From DASSSY01 sp035708205 (GTDB taxonomy: Bacteria > Bacteroidota > Bacteroidia > Chitinophagales > Chitinophagaceae), in contig DASSSY010000004.1 of assembly GCA_035708205.1 (NCBI GenBank), positions 1 through 64,000 on the forward strand: DNA of 64,000 nt, given 5' to 3'. The stretch's first letter is position 1. Each line of letters begins with the position of its first letter. The translations under genes and the position numbers were made by a program. The notes below the pieces were generated by a model that did no database searches, was not told the DNA's origin, and saw only the letters and a program-made list of their open reading frames with translations. Of the stretch, positions 9,327 through 17,751 are shown piece after piece.

Positions 9327-10112
9327 TTAATTTAGCCAATTAGGATACAAACGAATTGACCCTATTGAATTAGGCGAAATGTAATCACTGCTTACATAAA
9401 GATCAAACACTTGGAATATAAAAAATGTACTTGGTTTAAAGTATGTATCGGCTCGATGGGCAATATTTCCTTCTTTATCATAAATAATTAGGTTTAATTT
9501 TATGGTTCGTTCTAATTGAGAATTCTCTCGCAAGTGTAATTCACCATATAGTGTAAATGAATATGAATTATTTAAGTCAGAATGAACTTTTATCGAAACC
9601 TTCTCAATTGACACTCCGAGCCTTTCCTCGAATGGTTCTAACCTTTCAACCTTTTTTAATAATAGCTTTTCAATTTGTTTAGCAGGCAATTGTATATCAA
9701 TATCTTCTTTTTCAAAGCCGGTCATTTCCCACTTTCCATCATTGTGTGTAAATACCACATTAATTTTAATGCCTTCTTTTGGTAATTCTATAGATAAATA
9801 AAATGAGTCATTATTAGAAACTTTTTTCAATTTAGAATGATCGAATGCTATAGCTCCCTTTTTGTACGAATTCGGCAAAATCACATCTTCGTTTTTCATA
9901 TACCCACTTAACCATTCATCAGCTTCCACTTGCTCTCGTCGTTGGGTAACATAGCTTCCCTTTTGACAAACAATTGCACGTCGATTGAGGCTATAATTAT
10001 CAATAACAATATACATAACGAAAGTTTGAACACCCATCCAAATGTTTTCTAACTTTACTTCTTTTATTTTTACACTAAGTTGCAATGATTCAATCAAATC
10101 TTTATTATACAT
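9327..10112 (-). CDS. Unrecognised beta-rich protein, middle gene of accessory operon
   Basis: I do not recognise this 261-residue protein. The ATG at 10112 is chosen; a TTG at 10151 would add 13 residues directly next to the preceding stop. It has no signal peptide or membrane segment. Residues 1-125 alternate hydrophobic strands with charged turns. A charged helix-like linker (AKQIEKLLLKKVERLEPFEE) follows, and the second half has strand patterns such as SFTLYGELHL and LNLIIYDKEG that resemble beta-sandwich domains of the FxLYD/DUF4352 sort. That fold guess is weak. It lies tightly between the HEPN-motif gene and the ATPase gene, suggesting co-translation and a shared function. Confidence 0.7.
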   Translation of the reverse strand: MYNKDLIESLQLSVKIKEVKLENIWMGVQTFVMYIVIDNYSLNRRAIVCQKGSYVTQRREQVEADEWLSGYMKNEDVILPNSYKKGAIAFDHSKLKKVSNNDSFYLSIELPKEGIKINVVFTHNDGKWEMTGFEKEDIDIQLPAKQIEKLLLKKVERLEPFEERLGVSIEKVSIKVHSDLNNSYSFTLYGELHLRENSQLERTIKLNLIIYDKEGNIAHRADTYFKPSTFFIFQVFDLYVSSDYISPNSIGSIRLYPNWLN

Positions 10113-10154
10113 ATTTTTGTTTGTTGCTTGTCTTTGAAAGTAATTTAACAACCC

Positions 10155-10946
10155 CTAAATATTGTGATTTAGGAGATCAGCCGGCGTGTTCTGCTCATAA
10201 ATGAAGACCCCACCAAATCTAATAGGCGGGCATCCCATTTTATTAATTAAAATTTTGTTTTCGATGTTTCCTTTTAGTAAGCTAAGTATCTCAAGAATAT
10301 CACACCAAACTTCGTTTATACTGATGGTGCACGGTTCAATTTGTAGCTTCCTTTTCTTACTTTTTTTACTTTCTTCACTTTCTTCACTTTTCTTAATATA
10401 TGACCTATAAGCCAACTTTTCCATATCAAAGATATCAATTCTTTCCTTTCCTATTCTTACTTCTGGCCAATATCCCTTACGTTGAAAGCCAAACTCCCAA
10501 CTAATTATATTCCCTTTATATAACAAGCATATAAGGTTGTCATCTTCCACTTTACCAAGTTCTTCTATCCTTTCATCAAAATGCTCACTTGTGTTTCTAA
10601 GTAAACAACAATTTTCTCGTAAAATAACATTAGGCATACCGCTAGTATTCATGTGCTTTAACACTCCTGTCTTTAAGCAGCGTTTTATAATTTTCGTCAA
10701 CTTAGCATAATAATTCAAAAAGATTTCTACTTCGTTAAAGCAGGATGAAAACAATACTAAATCGTTTTGATTAAATGCAGAAGTGTTAGATATTTTTGTT
10801 ATGATTTGGTTGCCTATCTCCTCTATTGATTTATAGCATTCTGTAGCCTTACGAATTAATGAAAGGATATATTCACAGTTAGGAGTAAATTCACCCTCTC
10901 CGGGAAATGGCAAATGGTTAAAGGGATAGCCTGATGTTTCGCACAC
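10155..10946 (-). CDS. HEPN-motif (R-x4-H) protein, first gene of accessory operon
   Basis: This 263-residue soluble protein has a largely helical N-terminal half ending in LLRNTSEHFDERIEEL. This contains R117-x4-H122, the signature of HEPN ribonucleases and nucleic-acid-binding HEPN proteins. The context LRN..EHFDER recurs in HEPN-like families. A low-complexity basic stretch (KKSEESEESKKSKKRK) lies near residues 184-200. A consensus promoter precedes it at about 10977-11007. The next gene follows within a few tens of bases. HEPN proteins often act as toxins or effectors in defence systems, so an RNase-effector role is inferred. The overall family is not identified. Confidence 0.7.
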   Translation of the reverse strand: MCETSGYPFNHLPFPGEGEFTPNCEYILSLIRKATECYKSIEEIGNQIITKISNTSAFNQNDLVLFSSCFNEVEIFLNYYAKLTKIIKRCLKTGVLKHMNTSGMPNVILRENCCLLRNTSEHFDERIEELGKVEDDNLICLLYKGNIISWEFGFQRKGYWPEVRIGKERIDIFDMEKLAYRSYIKKSEESEESKKSKKRKLQIEPCTISINEVWCDILEILSLLKGNIENKILINKMGCPPIRFGGVFIYEQNTPADLLNHNI

Positions 10947-10976
10947 TTTTTACATAAATTTGTATCAACAACACAT

Positions 10977-11007
10977 CAAAAGTACAAAATTCGTATGGAT
11001 CAGAAAT
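10977..11007 (-). promoter_or_regulatory. Promoter of the accessory operon
   Basis: The minus strand shows TACTTTTG at 10977-10984, a perfect -7 element, with a T-rich ATTT -33-like element 19 nt upstream. It sits about 30 bp before the ATG at 10946 and is the only promoter-like site upstream of the three genes. Confidence 0.6.
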
Positions 11008-11067
11008 TTTAAGTTGAAATTTATTTGTATCTTTTTGCACCACAACCCAATATCTACCCTAACAATG

Positions 11068-11193
11068 TTATTTTAACCAAACCGCTTTAAGTAACATTAT
11101 AACTTTCCGGACAAACAAATCTATCCAATAAACGACTGCGAAGCTGATAAAATAAAGGCCTTCTTTATTATGGAATTTGTATTGACGACTCAT
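11068..11193 (-). pseudogene. Truncated REP-associated tyrosine transposase (RAYT, Y1/IS200-like) N-terminus
   Basis: The ATG at 11193 begins MSRQYKFHNKEGLYFISFAV, followed by VYWIDLFVRK. This is the characteristic N-terminus of Bacteroidota RAYT/IS200-like transposases, whose full length is about 180 residues. After VRK the frame degenerates and ends by residue 41. The HUH and catalytic tyrosine motifs are absent, so it is a fossil. The REP-like repeat lies 43 bp upstream of its start, the normal arrangement for a RAYT and its REP. The frame reads upstream through the repeat, but that part is unlikely to be coding. Confidence 0.75.
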
Positions 11194-11235
11194 GGCATAA
11201 TAGTGTTGGTTGATAATGTCACTATGGTTTTTCGT

Positions 11236-11270
11236 CGTGGCACACGCGAGGCCGCGTGCGGCAGCGATGG
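11236..11270. repeat. REP-like palindromic element, right copy
   Basis: This copy matches the left one at 33 of 35 positions in the same orientation, 4131 bp away. A perfect CACGCG/CGCGTG stem with an AGGC loop forms its core. It lies immediately upstream of the RAYT remnant (minus strand) and a few bases from the end of the glycosylase gene, marking the right edge of the accessory island. Confidence 0.75.
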
Positions 11271-11279
11271 AAAAAACGT

Positions 11280-11975
11280 TCATATGCTTTTCAACAAATC
11301 TACAAACTTCTGAGCATAAGCTCCGGCTTCTTTAGACTTATACTGCTGGATATAACGGGGATGTTCCAAAACTTCCAGACGGTCAAAAAAACCATATTCA
11401 TCATTCAGCGCGGCCACGAAACCGGCATTTTTTTTACCCAGAACAAATGCCATATCCCTCTTCAGTCCCAATTGCAATTGTTCCTGCAAATGAGTAACCA
11501 TAAAGGGCTTAAGTAGGGTCTGCAATCTTTTGTCATCATAATAATTACAGTTTACCCAGCGGTTTTCGGCCTTCCGCCTGATGAGTGCCAGGGGAAAAAC
11601 GGAATGGATATAAATGTCCCGGTAGAAAGCCGCAACCCCACCATAAGCCTCTATCATCTTATAAACAAAAACAGCCGATGGTTCATGACTGTCCTTACCC
11701 GAAAAATCAATGCCGCAATGGCTTTTCAAGTGTTTGGTATCGGTAAAGGCAATACCGGTAATGCCGGCGCCAAAACGTCCCGGATTGATGCCAATCATGA
11801 ATTTCCGCGGGTGGCTGTCGTTATAAAATTTCCGGTAAAACTGTTGCATGACCTGCCGGGTTTCCGGATTTTCTCGAAAGGGATTCAGAATGGCAAATTC
11901 CTCCGGCAATGCCACATCGCAGGACAAATTTTGATGGTATTGGATAATTTTTTCGGCAAGGGAATCTTTACTCAT
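11280..11975 (-). CDS. SMUG2-like uracil-DNA glycosylase family protein (DUF4918)
   Basis: This 231-residue protein carries GINPGRFGAGITGIAFTD near residues 62-79, the active-site motif of the SMUG2/DUF4918 branch of the uracil-DNA glycosylase superfamily. HSVFPLA near 124-130 and a C-terminal LEHPRYIQQY, with the HPR typical of the DNA-intercalating loop, also fit. It should act in base-excision repair, but the exact damaged base is unknown. Its ATG overlaps the end of the upstream deacetylase gene by 8 bp, so the two are probably co-translated. The 3' end abuts the REP-like repeat. Confidence 0.85.
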   Translation of the reverse strand: MSKDSLAEKIIQYHQNLSCDVALPEEFAILNPFRENPETRQVMQQFYRKFYNDSHPRKFMIGINPGRFGAGITGIAFTDTKHLKSHCGIDFSGKDSHEPSAVFVYKMIEAYGGVAAFYRDIYIHSVFPLALIRRKAENRWVNCNYYDDKRLQTLLKPFMVTHLQEQLQLGLKRDMAFVLGKKNAGFVAALNDEYGFFDRLEVLEHPRYIQQYKSKEAGAYAQKFVDLLKSI

Positions 11976-13314
11976 GCTGTTTATTTCCTCGATTAAATAT
12001 AACAGAATAGGGGCGTAACATTTCGGGCACTTTTGCGTACATCGCTAACCAGTCGCTGCCCCGGCTCAATATAAAATTATGCCAGATGCTGATAAATGTC
12101 CCCTCCACCGCCTGAACCTTCAGGAACAGTTTTTGCCATTCGCGAAACGTTTCTTCCGGACTTTTTTTCCAATAAAATTTTGACGTGGCATCCATAAAAG
12201 CAAAGGGATGGACGGTTAGTGAGGTGGTTTGCTCCTGATTCAAATCGTACCAGTAAAAAGACTGCGAGGTGCCGGCACGAAAGCCATTGTGAGTGGCATA
12301 ACCCATGGAGTAATCATCGGTAATGCCTTGCTCAATCAGTCGCCGGTAGGTTTCGGGCAGCGAAAATTTAATGAAGTGCTGCCGGCTTTTGGTCACGGGT
12401 CTTTGAACGGTATCAGCTAACAGGGCAATTTCCTGATGCAGGCGCTCCGGACTTTCATGGCTGCCATAAGAAGGATGAATGCCAATATCGTAGTTTTTAG
12501 ACAAATTTGTCATCAATTGCCGCATGGCCGCATGTTCCGGTTGAATATTCCGGTCATATTTCCCCGGCTGCCCCAGCAATATAAAAAATACAGGATGAAT
12601 ATCAAATTTTTGATGCAACAAGCCTAATTCCGGGAAGCTGAAATACGGATCCTCCATTTTACCGGACACCACCCGCCACCGCTGGCGTATGCCTTTCCAA
12701 TGTCTTTGCAAAGCATCGCGGAAATGACCGCCCCAATAACGCAAAGCACCGCGGTGACGATATTGCCAGGCCATATCAATGTCATAAGTAATTTCAGCCT
12801 GAAATTCCTTTTTGGGCAGGCCCAGTCCTTTCTTTTGCAGCAATTCCCTGAAATGATGGAGCCATTGGTCCACCACCGGCTCCTGTAAAAAACGATATTG
12901 CCCTGCGGCGGACTGCTCCGCACAATAACGGCCATGCCGGTCTTTCCTGTGGGGCAGGTATTCTTCATAACGGCTCAGCAAATAAAATACCGCCGCCAAT
13001 AAATCGAAGGGCAATTCAGCCCCCGGCTGGTTGTAAAACAAAACGGTATGCCGCTTCCAGCGCTGCACGGCCAGTACCTGGGGCTTTACACCGGATTCAG
13101 ATAGCAATCCCTGGGGTATGATCTGTAATGCATCGTCCGATAACTTCTCTCCGGAGTAATTAATCTTAAAGCCCTCAGCGGCCAGCCATTCTATACCATC
13201 GTAAAAAACCTTATAAGGTAATTGTAATTGTTCCTGAAATAGCCAATGCAATACGTACAGCAACCGGGGAGCAGCTGTATTTTCAGGGGCATAAATCGCA
13301 ATCTTACTGGTCAT
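11968..13314 (-). CDS. Polysaccharide deacetylase family protein (DUF7033 + CE4-like)
   Basis: This 448-residue protein has an N-terminal alpha/beta domain (about 1-150) of the DUF7033 type and a NodB-like deacetylase fold. ITYDIDMAW near residue 180 carries the first metal-binding Asp, and DIGIHPSYGSH near 278-288 the H-x-S-Y strand. GYATHNGFRAGTSQSFYWYD near 340-360 fits the later catalytic region. No signal peptide is visible, so it may act on a cytoplasmic or lipid-linked glycan. It is co-transcribed with the downstream glycosylase gene, an arrangement I cannot explain functionally. It is divergent from ndk. Confidence 0.85.
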   Translation of the reverse strand: MTSKIAIYAPENTAAPRLLYVLHWLFQEQLQLPYKVFYDGIEWLAAEGFKINYSGEKLSDDALQIIPQGLLSESGVKPQVLAVQRWKRHTVLFYNQPGAELPFDLLAAVFYLLSRYEEYLPHRKDRHGRYCAEQSAAGQYRFLQEPVVDQWLHHFRELLQKKGLGLPKKEFQAEITYDIDMAWQYRHRGALRYWGGHFRDALQRHWKGIRQRWRVVSGKMEDPYFSFPELGLLHQKFDIHPVFFILLGQPGKYDRNIQPEHAAMRQLMTNLSKNYDIGIHPSYGSHESPERLHQEIALLADTVQRPVTKSRQHFIKFSLPETYRRLIEQGITDDYSMGYATHNGFRAGTSQSFYWYDLNQEQTTSLTVHPFAFMDATSKFYWKKSPEETFREWQKLFLKVQAVEGTFISIWHNFILSRGSDWLAMYAKVPEMLRPYSVIFNRGNKQHE

Positions 13315-13405
13315 TGTACAGGAATTGATAAGCCGTCAACCGGTAAAGTTACGGAAACAGCCGATGGCTTTTACAATCATGAAACGTCGTAAATTTAAAA
13401 TGAAC

Positions 13406-13413
13406 TACCTTTG
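13406..13413 (+). promoter_or_regulatory. -7 element of ndk
   Basis: TACCTTTG at 13406-13413, followed by CGCC, is a consensus Bacteroidota -7 box 22 bp upstream of the ndk ATG. The -33 element is poor. Confidence 0.55.
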
Positions 13414-13435
13414 CGCCTCAAAAGTAAAAAACCAG

Positions 13436-13852
13436 ATGACAAACAGAACTTTTACCATGATTAAGCCGGATGCCGTAGCCGCTAATCATATTGGTGCCAT
13501 TTTTGACAAGATCACCGGAGCAGGATTCAAAATTATTGCTATGAAATATACCCGCATGAGCAAAGAAACTGCAGGGGAATTTTATGAAGTCCACAAAGGA
13601 CGCCCTTTTTATGACGAGCTGACTTCTTTTATGAGCAGCGGCCCGATTGTTGCTGCTATCTTAGAAAAAGAAAATGCGGTGTCTGAGTTTCGTACTTTAA
13701 TCGGTGCGACCAATCCCGCTGAAGCCGCAGAAGGCACTATCCGCAAACTTTATGCGAAATCAATCGGTGAAAACGCGGTTCACGGCTCTGACAGTGATGA
13801 GAACGCCGCTATTGAAGGCAACTTCTTCTTTAGCCAATTGGAACGCTTCTAA
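13436..13852 (+). CDS. ndk: Nucleoside diphosphate kinase
   Basis: This 138-residue protein has the family hallmarks: TFTMIKPDAV at the start, with the ATP-binding Lys, and NAVHGSDSDENA near residues 111-122, with the phosphorylated active-site His. It transfers the gamma phosphate between nucleoside triphosphates and diphosphates. The ATG at 13436 is chosen because an upstream in-frame ATG would place the -7 promoter box inside the gene. It is monocistronic, with a hairpin terminator just after the stop. Confidence 0.98.
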   Translation: MTNRTFTMIKPDAVAANHIGAIFDKITGAGFKIIAMKYTRMSKETAGEFYEVHKGRPFYDELTSFMSSGPIVAAILEKENAVSEFRTLIGATNPAEAAEGTIRKLYAKSIGENAVHGSDSDENAAIEGNFFFSQLERF

Positions 13853-13873
13853 ACGAAAAGGACATCCACATAT

Positions 13874-13899
13874 AAAGCACGGCCTTTAAACCGTGCTTT
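13874..13899 (+). terminator. Terminator after ndk
   Basis: AAAGCACGG and CCGTGCTTT form a perfect 9-bp stem around an 8-nt loop, 20 bp after the ndk stop. It is followed by a short T-containing tail. Confidence 0.8.
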
Positions 13900-14099
13900 C
13901 TTGTCAGAACGAATCTTCTGACACTTTATTGCGGCTATTCCCTTTGCATACAGGAGTCACTAAATAACAGGAAACCCAAAAGCATCAAATTCAGCCTGGA
14001 AGCCATTGAATCGGGAATTGTGGTTATCCCGATCACTAGGAGGGCCTGGCTATTCTCCAGTACTTTTTTTTCTTAAGGCAAACATCCCCGATCGGGCGT

Positions 14100-14900
14100 C
14101 AAACAAATAATATCGATAAACGGGTTTTCCATTATTTTCATCAAATCAAAATCAACATGACCTCCTGATCGGGATCGCCCGCCCGTAAAAGGACGCCCAT
14201 GTAATACAAAGGCTGGTAAACCGGGATGATCTGGCAAAAGCCACCGGAGCTGGTTGTTTTAATGCCAATCCAATGGCCACAACTTCTGAGCTGTCCTGTC
14301 CGGCGTGGCGTCAAAGAAATGAAACTTCCCCGCATTTGAGGTAAGCGGCAACTATCGTGTCGGCAATACAGCTTCTTTTTTTACCCGGCCTTTCACTGCC
14401 TTTTGGGCATCGAAGATGACCATTTCATAACCGGGCGCAGGACACCTGCAATCTTACCACTCTCTTCCCGGGCCGGCAAAAATCTTAATATTGCTGTCTG
14501 CGGTATAGATGATATGGAATGCGCCATTCTGCCAGCGACCGTTCACTAATTGTCCTTCCGTATAGTCACAATAAAAAGTCCCCGGCAATAATTATCCCAA
14601 TAGGCTGTCTGGGCTAGGGTATCATGGAGAAAGGTGTAAGTGCCGGCGCCATCCAGAAAAGCACTGGTTATGGTCTTGCTTTCGGTATCAATTGAGACTT
14701 GTGCCAAATCCGGTAGCTCCTGATTAAATTCAAATTGCCCGTTTTAGGGATTGAATAAATAATAATTGTTGCCGTCATTTGGCCAAAGCATAAGCCAGAT
14801 TGTACCACTCACCTTCATTTTCCGGAACAAAGATCACGTCAAAATACTGGCCGAGATGACATAAATACCTGCTGTAAAAATCAATGGGCAAGTTATTGTA
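14100..14900 (-). pseudogene. Decayed secreted-protein gene (XAC2610-like)
   Basis: No intact gene covers this stretch, but the minus strand shows consecutive coding fragments in different frames. They are FYSRYLCHLGQYFDVIFVPE...WYNLAYALAK ending at a TGA; then NDGNNYYLFNP, an in-frame TAA, and QFEFNQELPDLAQVSIDTES...LDGAGTYTFLHD; then FYCDYTEGQLVNGRWQNGAF...SNIKIFAGPG ending at a TAA; then shifted fragments to about 14140. The middle resembles XAC2610-type proteins of unknown function. At least three frameshifts and two stops mark it as a pseudogene. Sequencing error is unlikely to explain that many lesions in one gene. Confidence 0.65.
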
Positions 14901-15145
14901 CCTTTCGGCAACAGGCGAAAAATATCGTAATGCGGGACTTGGCGGTAATAAATTGAATAGCCAAAATATAAAAGACCAAAACCTGGCAATACTTCAAATG
15001 TTGTTTTATCGAAAATCCAGTCATGATTTTTTATTTATTAAGAAGTTTTTCTTTTTAAAAAAAACTTTTTCATTCGTACCTTGTATAAGGTTTAATATTG
15101 CAAATTTTTAGACCAATAGACCATTTCGCAAAGCTAAGTTTCATA
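14901..15145. other. Intergenic region before mprF
   Basis: This AT-rich stretch runs from the decayed gene to mprF. A poly-T/poly-A run near 15040-15072 precedes GTACCTTGTA (15077-15086), a possible degenerate -7 element for mprF. I see no RNA gene or hairpin of note, and nothing supportable lies in 13900-14100 either. Confidence 0.4.
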
Positions 15146-17734
15146 ATGACAACAGTGCATCAAACATGGAAGAGACTGGTAGCCGGTAAATTTTACTGGA
15201 AAGAGCTTTTATCTGTTCTCTTTCTTTTGGTAGCGTTTTTCTTTTTCCGGAAAGAACAAAAAGAGCTGCGCCAGGTGGGTGACATTCTGGGTTCGTTAAA
15301 CGTGGCCTGGCTCATTTACGGATTGCTGCTGGCCCTAGTATATATTGTTCTTCAAGGGCTCATGTATGTTTCAAGTTTTGCCGCAGTCGGTGGAAAGATT
15401 CCGTTTATTCATGCTGTTGAGCTCTATCTTAAACGCAACCTGATCGGTGTTTTCCTGCCTGCGGGAGGGGTCACTTCGCAAGCTTTTTTTAAGTCAATCC
15501 CGGAAAAGCAGGGTATCAGCCATACCAAAACCAACTTTGCATCATTCATCTTCGTTATTGCCGGTATCATATCGCTCCTCATCGTGGGCATTCCGGTAAT
15601 ATTTTACCTGGTCTTCCAAAAAGGCATTGTCGGGCAGGAAGACTGGTATTTTCTAGCATTAGCCGGCATCCTGTCTTTAATTTGCTGGGTCGCAGTTTCC
15701 TTTTATAAAAGGAGATGGTGGTATCAAAAGCTCCAGAAGTTTATGCCACAGCTTGAAGTCATCTCAAATGATGTCCGGCAGGAAAAAATAGCCTTGAAAC
15801 CAATAATGGTTACCTTGTTCTTTTCAATCGCCACAGAGCTGATCGGTATCCTGCAGGTTTATATTGCCATGCGTGCTTTATCACCTGAGATCTCTTTACC
15901 GGCAGCTTTTTTAGGTTACACCATAGCTACCGTTTTTTTGATGATCTCTCCTTTTCTCAAAGGGGCCGGGGCGGTTGAGCTGTCCCTTGTCTACATTCTT
16001 ACTTTATACCATTACAACACCGCTATTGCCACTTCCGTTACCTTTCTCTATCGCTTTTTTAATTTCTGGTTTGTATTAATCGCGGGCCTATTCAGCTTCC
16101 TGCTGAATAGGCAAAACCTGTTTTTGCGCATTTTTCCCTCCCTGCTGATCTTCACACTCGGAATAGTGAATTTGCTGTCCGGCCTTTCACCCGCCATCCA
16201 CTGGCGGATGCACTTAATTGAAAAATACATTCCCATAGATATGGTGCATGATTCAAATGATTTTGTTGTGGCGGCCGGTTTAGCGCTCATTGTCATATCT
16301 GCTTTCCTGCTCAGGGGTTTACGATCAGCCTGGATCATGGCGCTTGTCATTTCGGTTTTATCGGTAGGGGCGCACATCACTAAAGCCATAGATTACGAAG
16401 AAGCCATTTTTGCAGCAATTATCTGCATCATTTTGATCGTTACCCGAAAGCAATACCGTATCAAAAGCCAGAAAAATTTAGTGCAGACCGGCATAAAGAT
16501 CGCTGTCGGTGTCTGGCTTACAGGAATTGTTTTCGGGATTGTCGGGTTTTATTTCATGACGAAAAAGAATTTCGGGATCAACCTTACCTTATTAGAATCT
16601 GCCAAAGCCACCCTACAGAATTTTATTTTATTATCCACGGACTTAACGCCACAAACAAAGCTGGCCAAAGGCTTCATCCGCGTTCTTAACGTGATGGGCA
16701 TCGGTTCCTTAGCCTTCCTTGCCTACACCGTTTTGAAACCTTTCGTGTATCGGAATGAAGAAGAAGCCGCTATTATTGACCGGGCAAAGAAATGGGTGAT
16801 CGCTTTTGGTAACTCTGCCGTTGACTATTTTAAAACATACCCGGATAAGTTTATCTACACCACAACAAATATTGAAGGTTTTATTTCCTATAAGGTTGCC
16901 AACGACTTCGCCATCGTTCTGGGCACTCCGGTATGCGCCGATCAGATCCGGGCGGCTCAGCTCATTCGCTCTTTTGAATCGGAAATGAACAATAACGGGC
17001 TAAAACAGGCCTATTACCGTGTAGATAAAGAATACCTGCCATTCTTCCAGTCCCTGGGCAAGCGGTATTTACCCATCGGCCAGGAGGCCATTGTAGATAT
17101 CGCCACCTTTTCCATGGAAGGTAAAAGCCGTCAAAACCTCCGGACCGCGAGGAACCAGCTTTCAAAAAAAGGTTATCAGTGCAAAATTTGCGCTCCCCCT
17201 GTTCCCGGCAACATTATACAACAATTAAAAGCGGTTTCGGATAACTGGCTGATCAAAACCAACCGTAAAGAAATGGTTTTTTCCCAGGGAATGTTTATGG
17301 AAGAAGAAATAAAAAAACATACTGTTATATACCTGGAATCTCCGGATAAGAGTATTATTGCCTTTTTGGATATTATCCCTAGCTTTAAGCCCGGCGAGGC
17401 CCGCTATGATCTTATCAGGAAATCAGACAAGGCGGAGAACGGCAGCATAGAATATCTAACGGTCGCTTTGATAGATTATTGCAAGAGCAAAGGTTATCAA
17501 TGGCTGAATATGGGCATGGCGCCAATGTCGGGCATTGACATGCCAAAAAATTTCAGGGAAAGGAGCATTAAATTTGCTTATGAAAAAATAAAACGATTCC
17601 AGCACTACAAAGGCCTGCGTTTCGCAAAAGAAAAATTTGACCCAAGCTGGGATAATAAATATCTGATTTATGATCATCACTTTGATTTACTGGTCTTACC
17701 GGGAGCACTTAATAAAGTTATGTCAGAATTTTAG
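15146..17734 (+). CDS. mprF: Bifunctional lysylphosphatidylglycerol flippase/synthetase MprF
   Basis: This 862-residue protein has about 12-14 membrane helices in the first 540 residues (flippase domain, UPF0104/LPG_synthase_TM). A cytoplasmic DUF2156 (GNAT-fold) synthase domain follows at about 560-850. The pattern EGFISYKVANDFAIVLGTPV near 575-595 and the C-terminal YQWLNMGMAPMSGI match the aminoacyl-PG synthase core. It transfers an amino acid, usually lysine, from tRNA to phosphatidylglycerol and flips the product, lowering the negative surface charge. The ATG at 15146 fits a membrane-protein start. The next gene, 17 bp downstream, is a lysyl-PG hydrolase-like protein, supporting the assignment. 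Confidence 0.93.
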   Translation: MTTVHQTWKRLVAGKFYWKELLSVLFLLVAFFFFRKEQKELRQVGDILGSLNVAWLIYGLLLALVYIVLQGLMYVSSFAAVGGKIPFIHAVELYLKRNLIGVFLPAGGVTSQAFFKSIPEKQGISHTKTNFASFIFVIAGIISLLIVGIPVIFYLVFQKGIVGQEDWYFLALAGILSLICWVAVSFYKRRWWYQKLQKFMPQLEVISNDVRQEKIALKPIMVTLFFSIATELIGILQVYIAMRALSPEISLPAAFLGYTIATVFLMISPFLKGAGAVELSLVYILTLYHYNTAIATSVTFLYRFFNFWFVLIAGLFSFLLNRQNLFLRIFPSLLIFTLGIVNLLSGLSPAIHWRMHLIEKYIPIDMVHDSNDFVVAAGLALIVISAFLLRGLRSAWIMALVISVLSVGAHITKAIDYEEAIFAAIICIILIVTRKQYRIKSQKNLVQTGIKIAVGVWLTGIVFGIVGFYFMTKKNFGINLTLLESAKATLQNFILLSTDLTPQTKLAKGFIRVLNVMGIGSLAFLAYTVLKPFVYRNEEEAAIIDRAKKWVIAFGNSAVDYFKTYPDKFIYTTTNIEGFISYKVANDFAIVLGTPVCADQIRAAQLIRSFESEMNNNGLKQAYYRVDKEYLPFFQSLGKRYLPIGQEAIVDIATFSMEGKSRQNLRTARNQLSKKGYQCKICAPPVPGNIIQQLKAVSDNWLIKTNRKEMVFSQGMFMEEEIKKHTVIYLESPDKSIIAFLDIIPSFKPGEARYDLIRKSDKAENGSIEYLTVALIDYCKSKGYQWLNMGMAPMSGIDMPKNFRERSIKFAYEKIKRFQHYKGLRFAKEKFDPSWDNKYLIYDHHFDLLVLPGALNKVMSEF

Positions 17735-17751
17735 GTAACAAATTCCGAATT

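Noticed and set aside
11068..11283. 71-codon minus-strand frame taken as a complete gene
   Set aside because: Its first 30 codons run through the REP-like repeat and the rest is the broken RAYT N-terminus, so it is called as a pseudogene from 11193.
14884..15111. Plus-strand frame before mprF
   Set aside because: The minus strand of the same stretch continues the decayed gene, and the plus frame ends in poly-F/K sequence.
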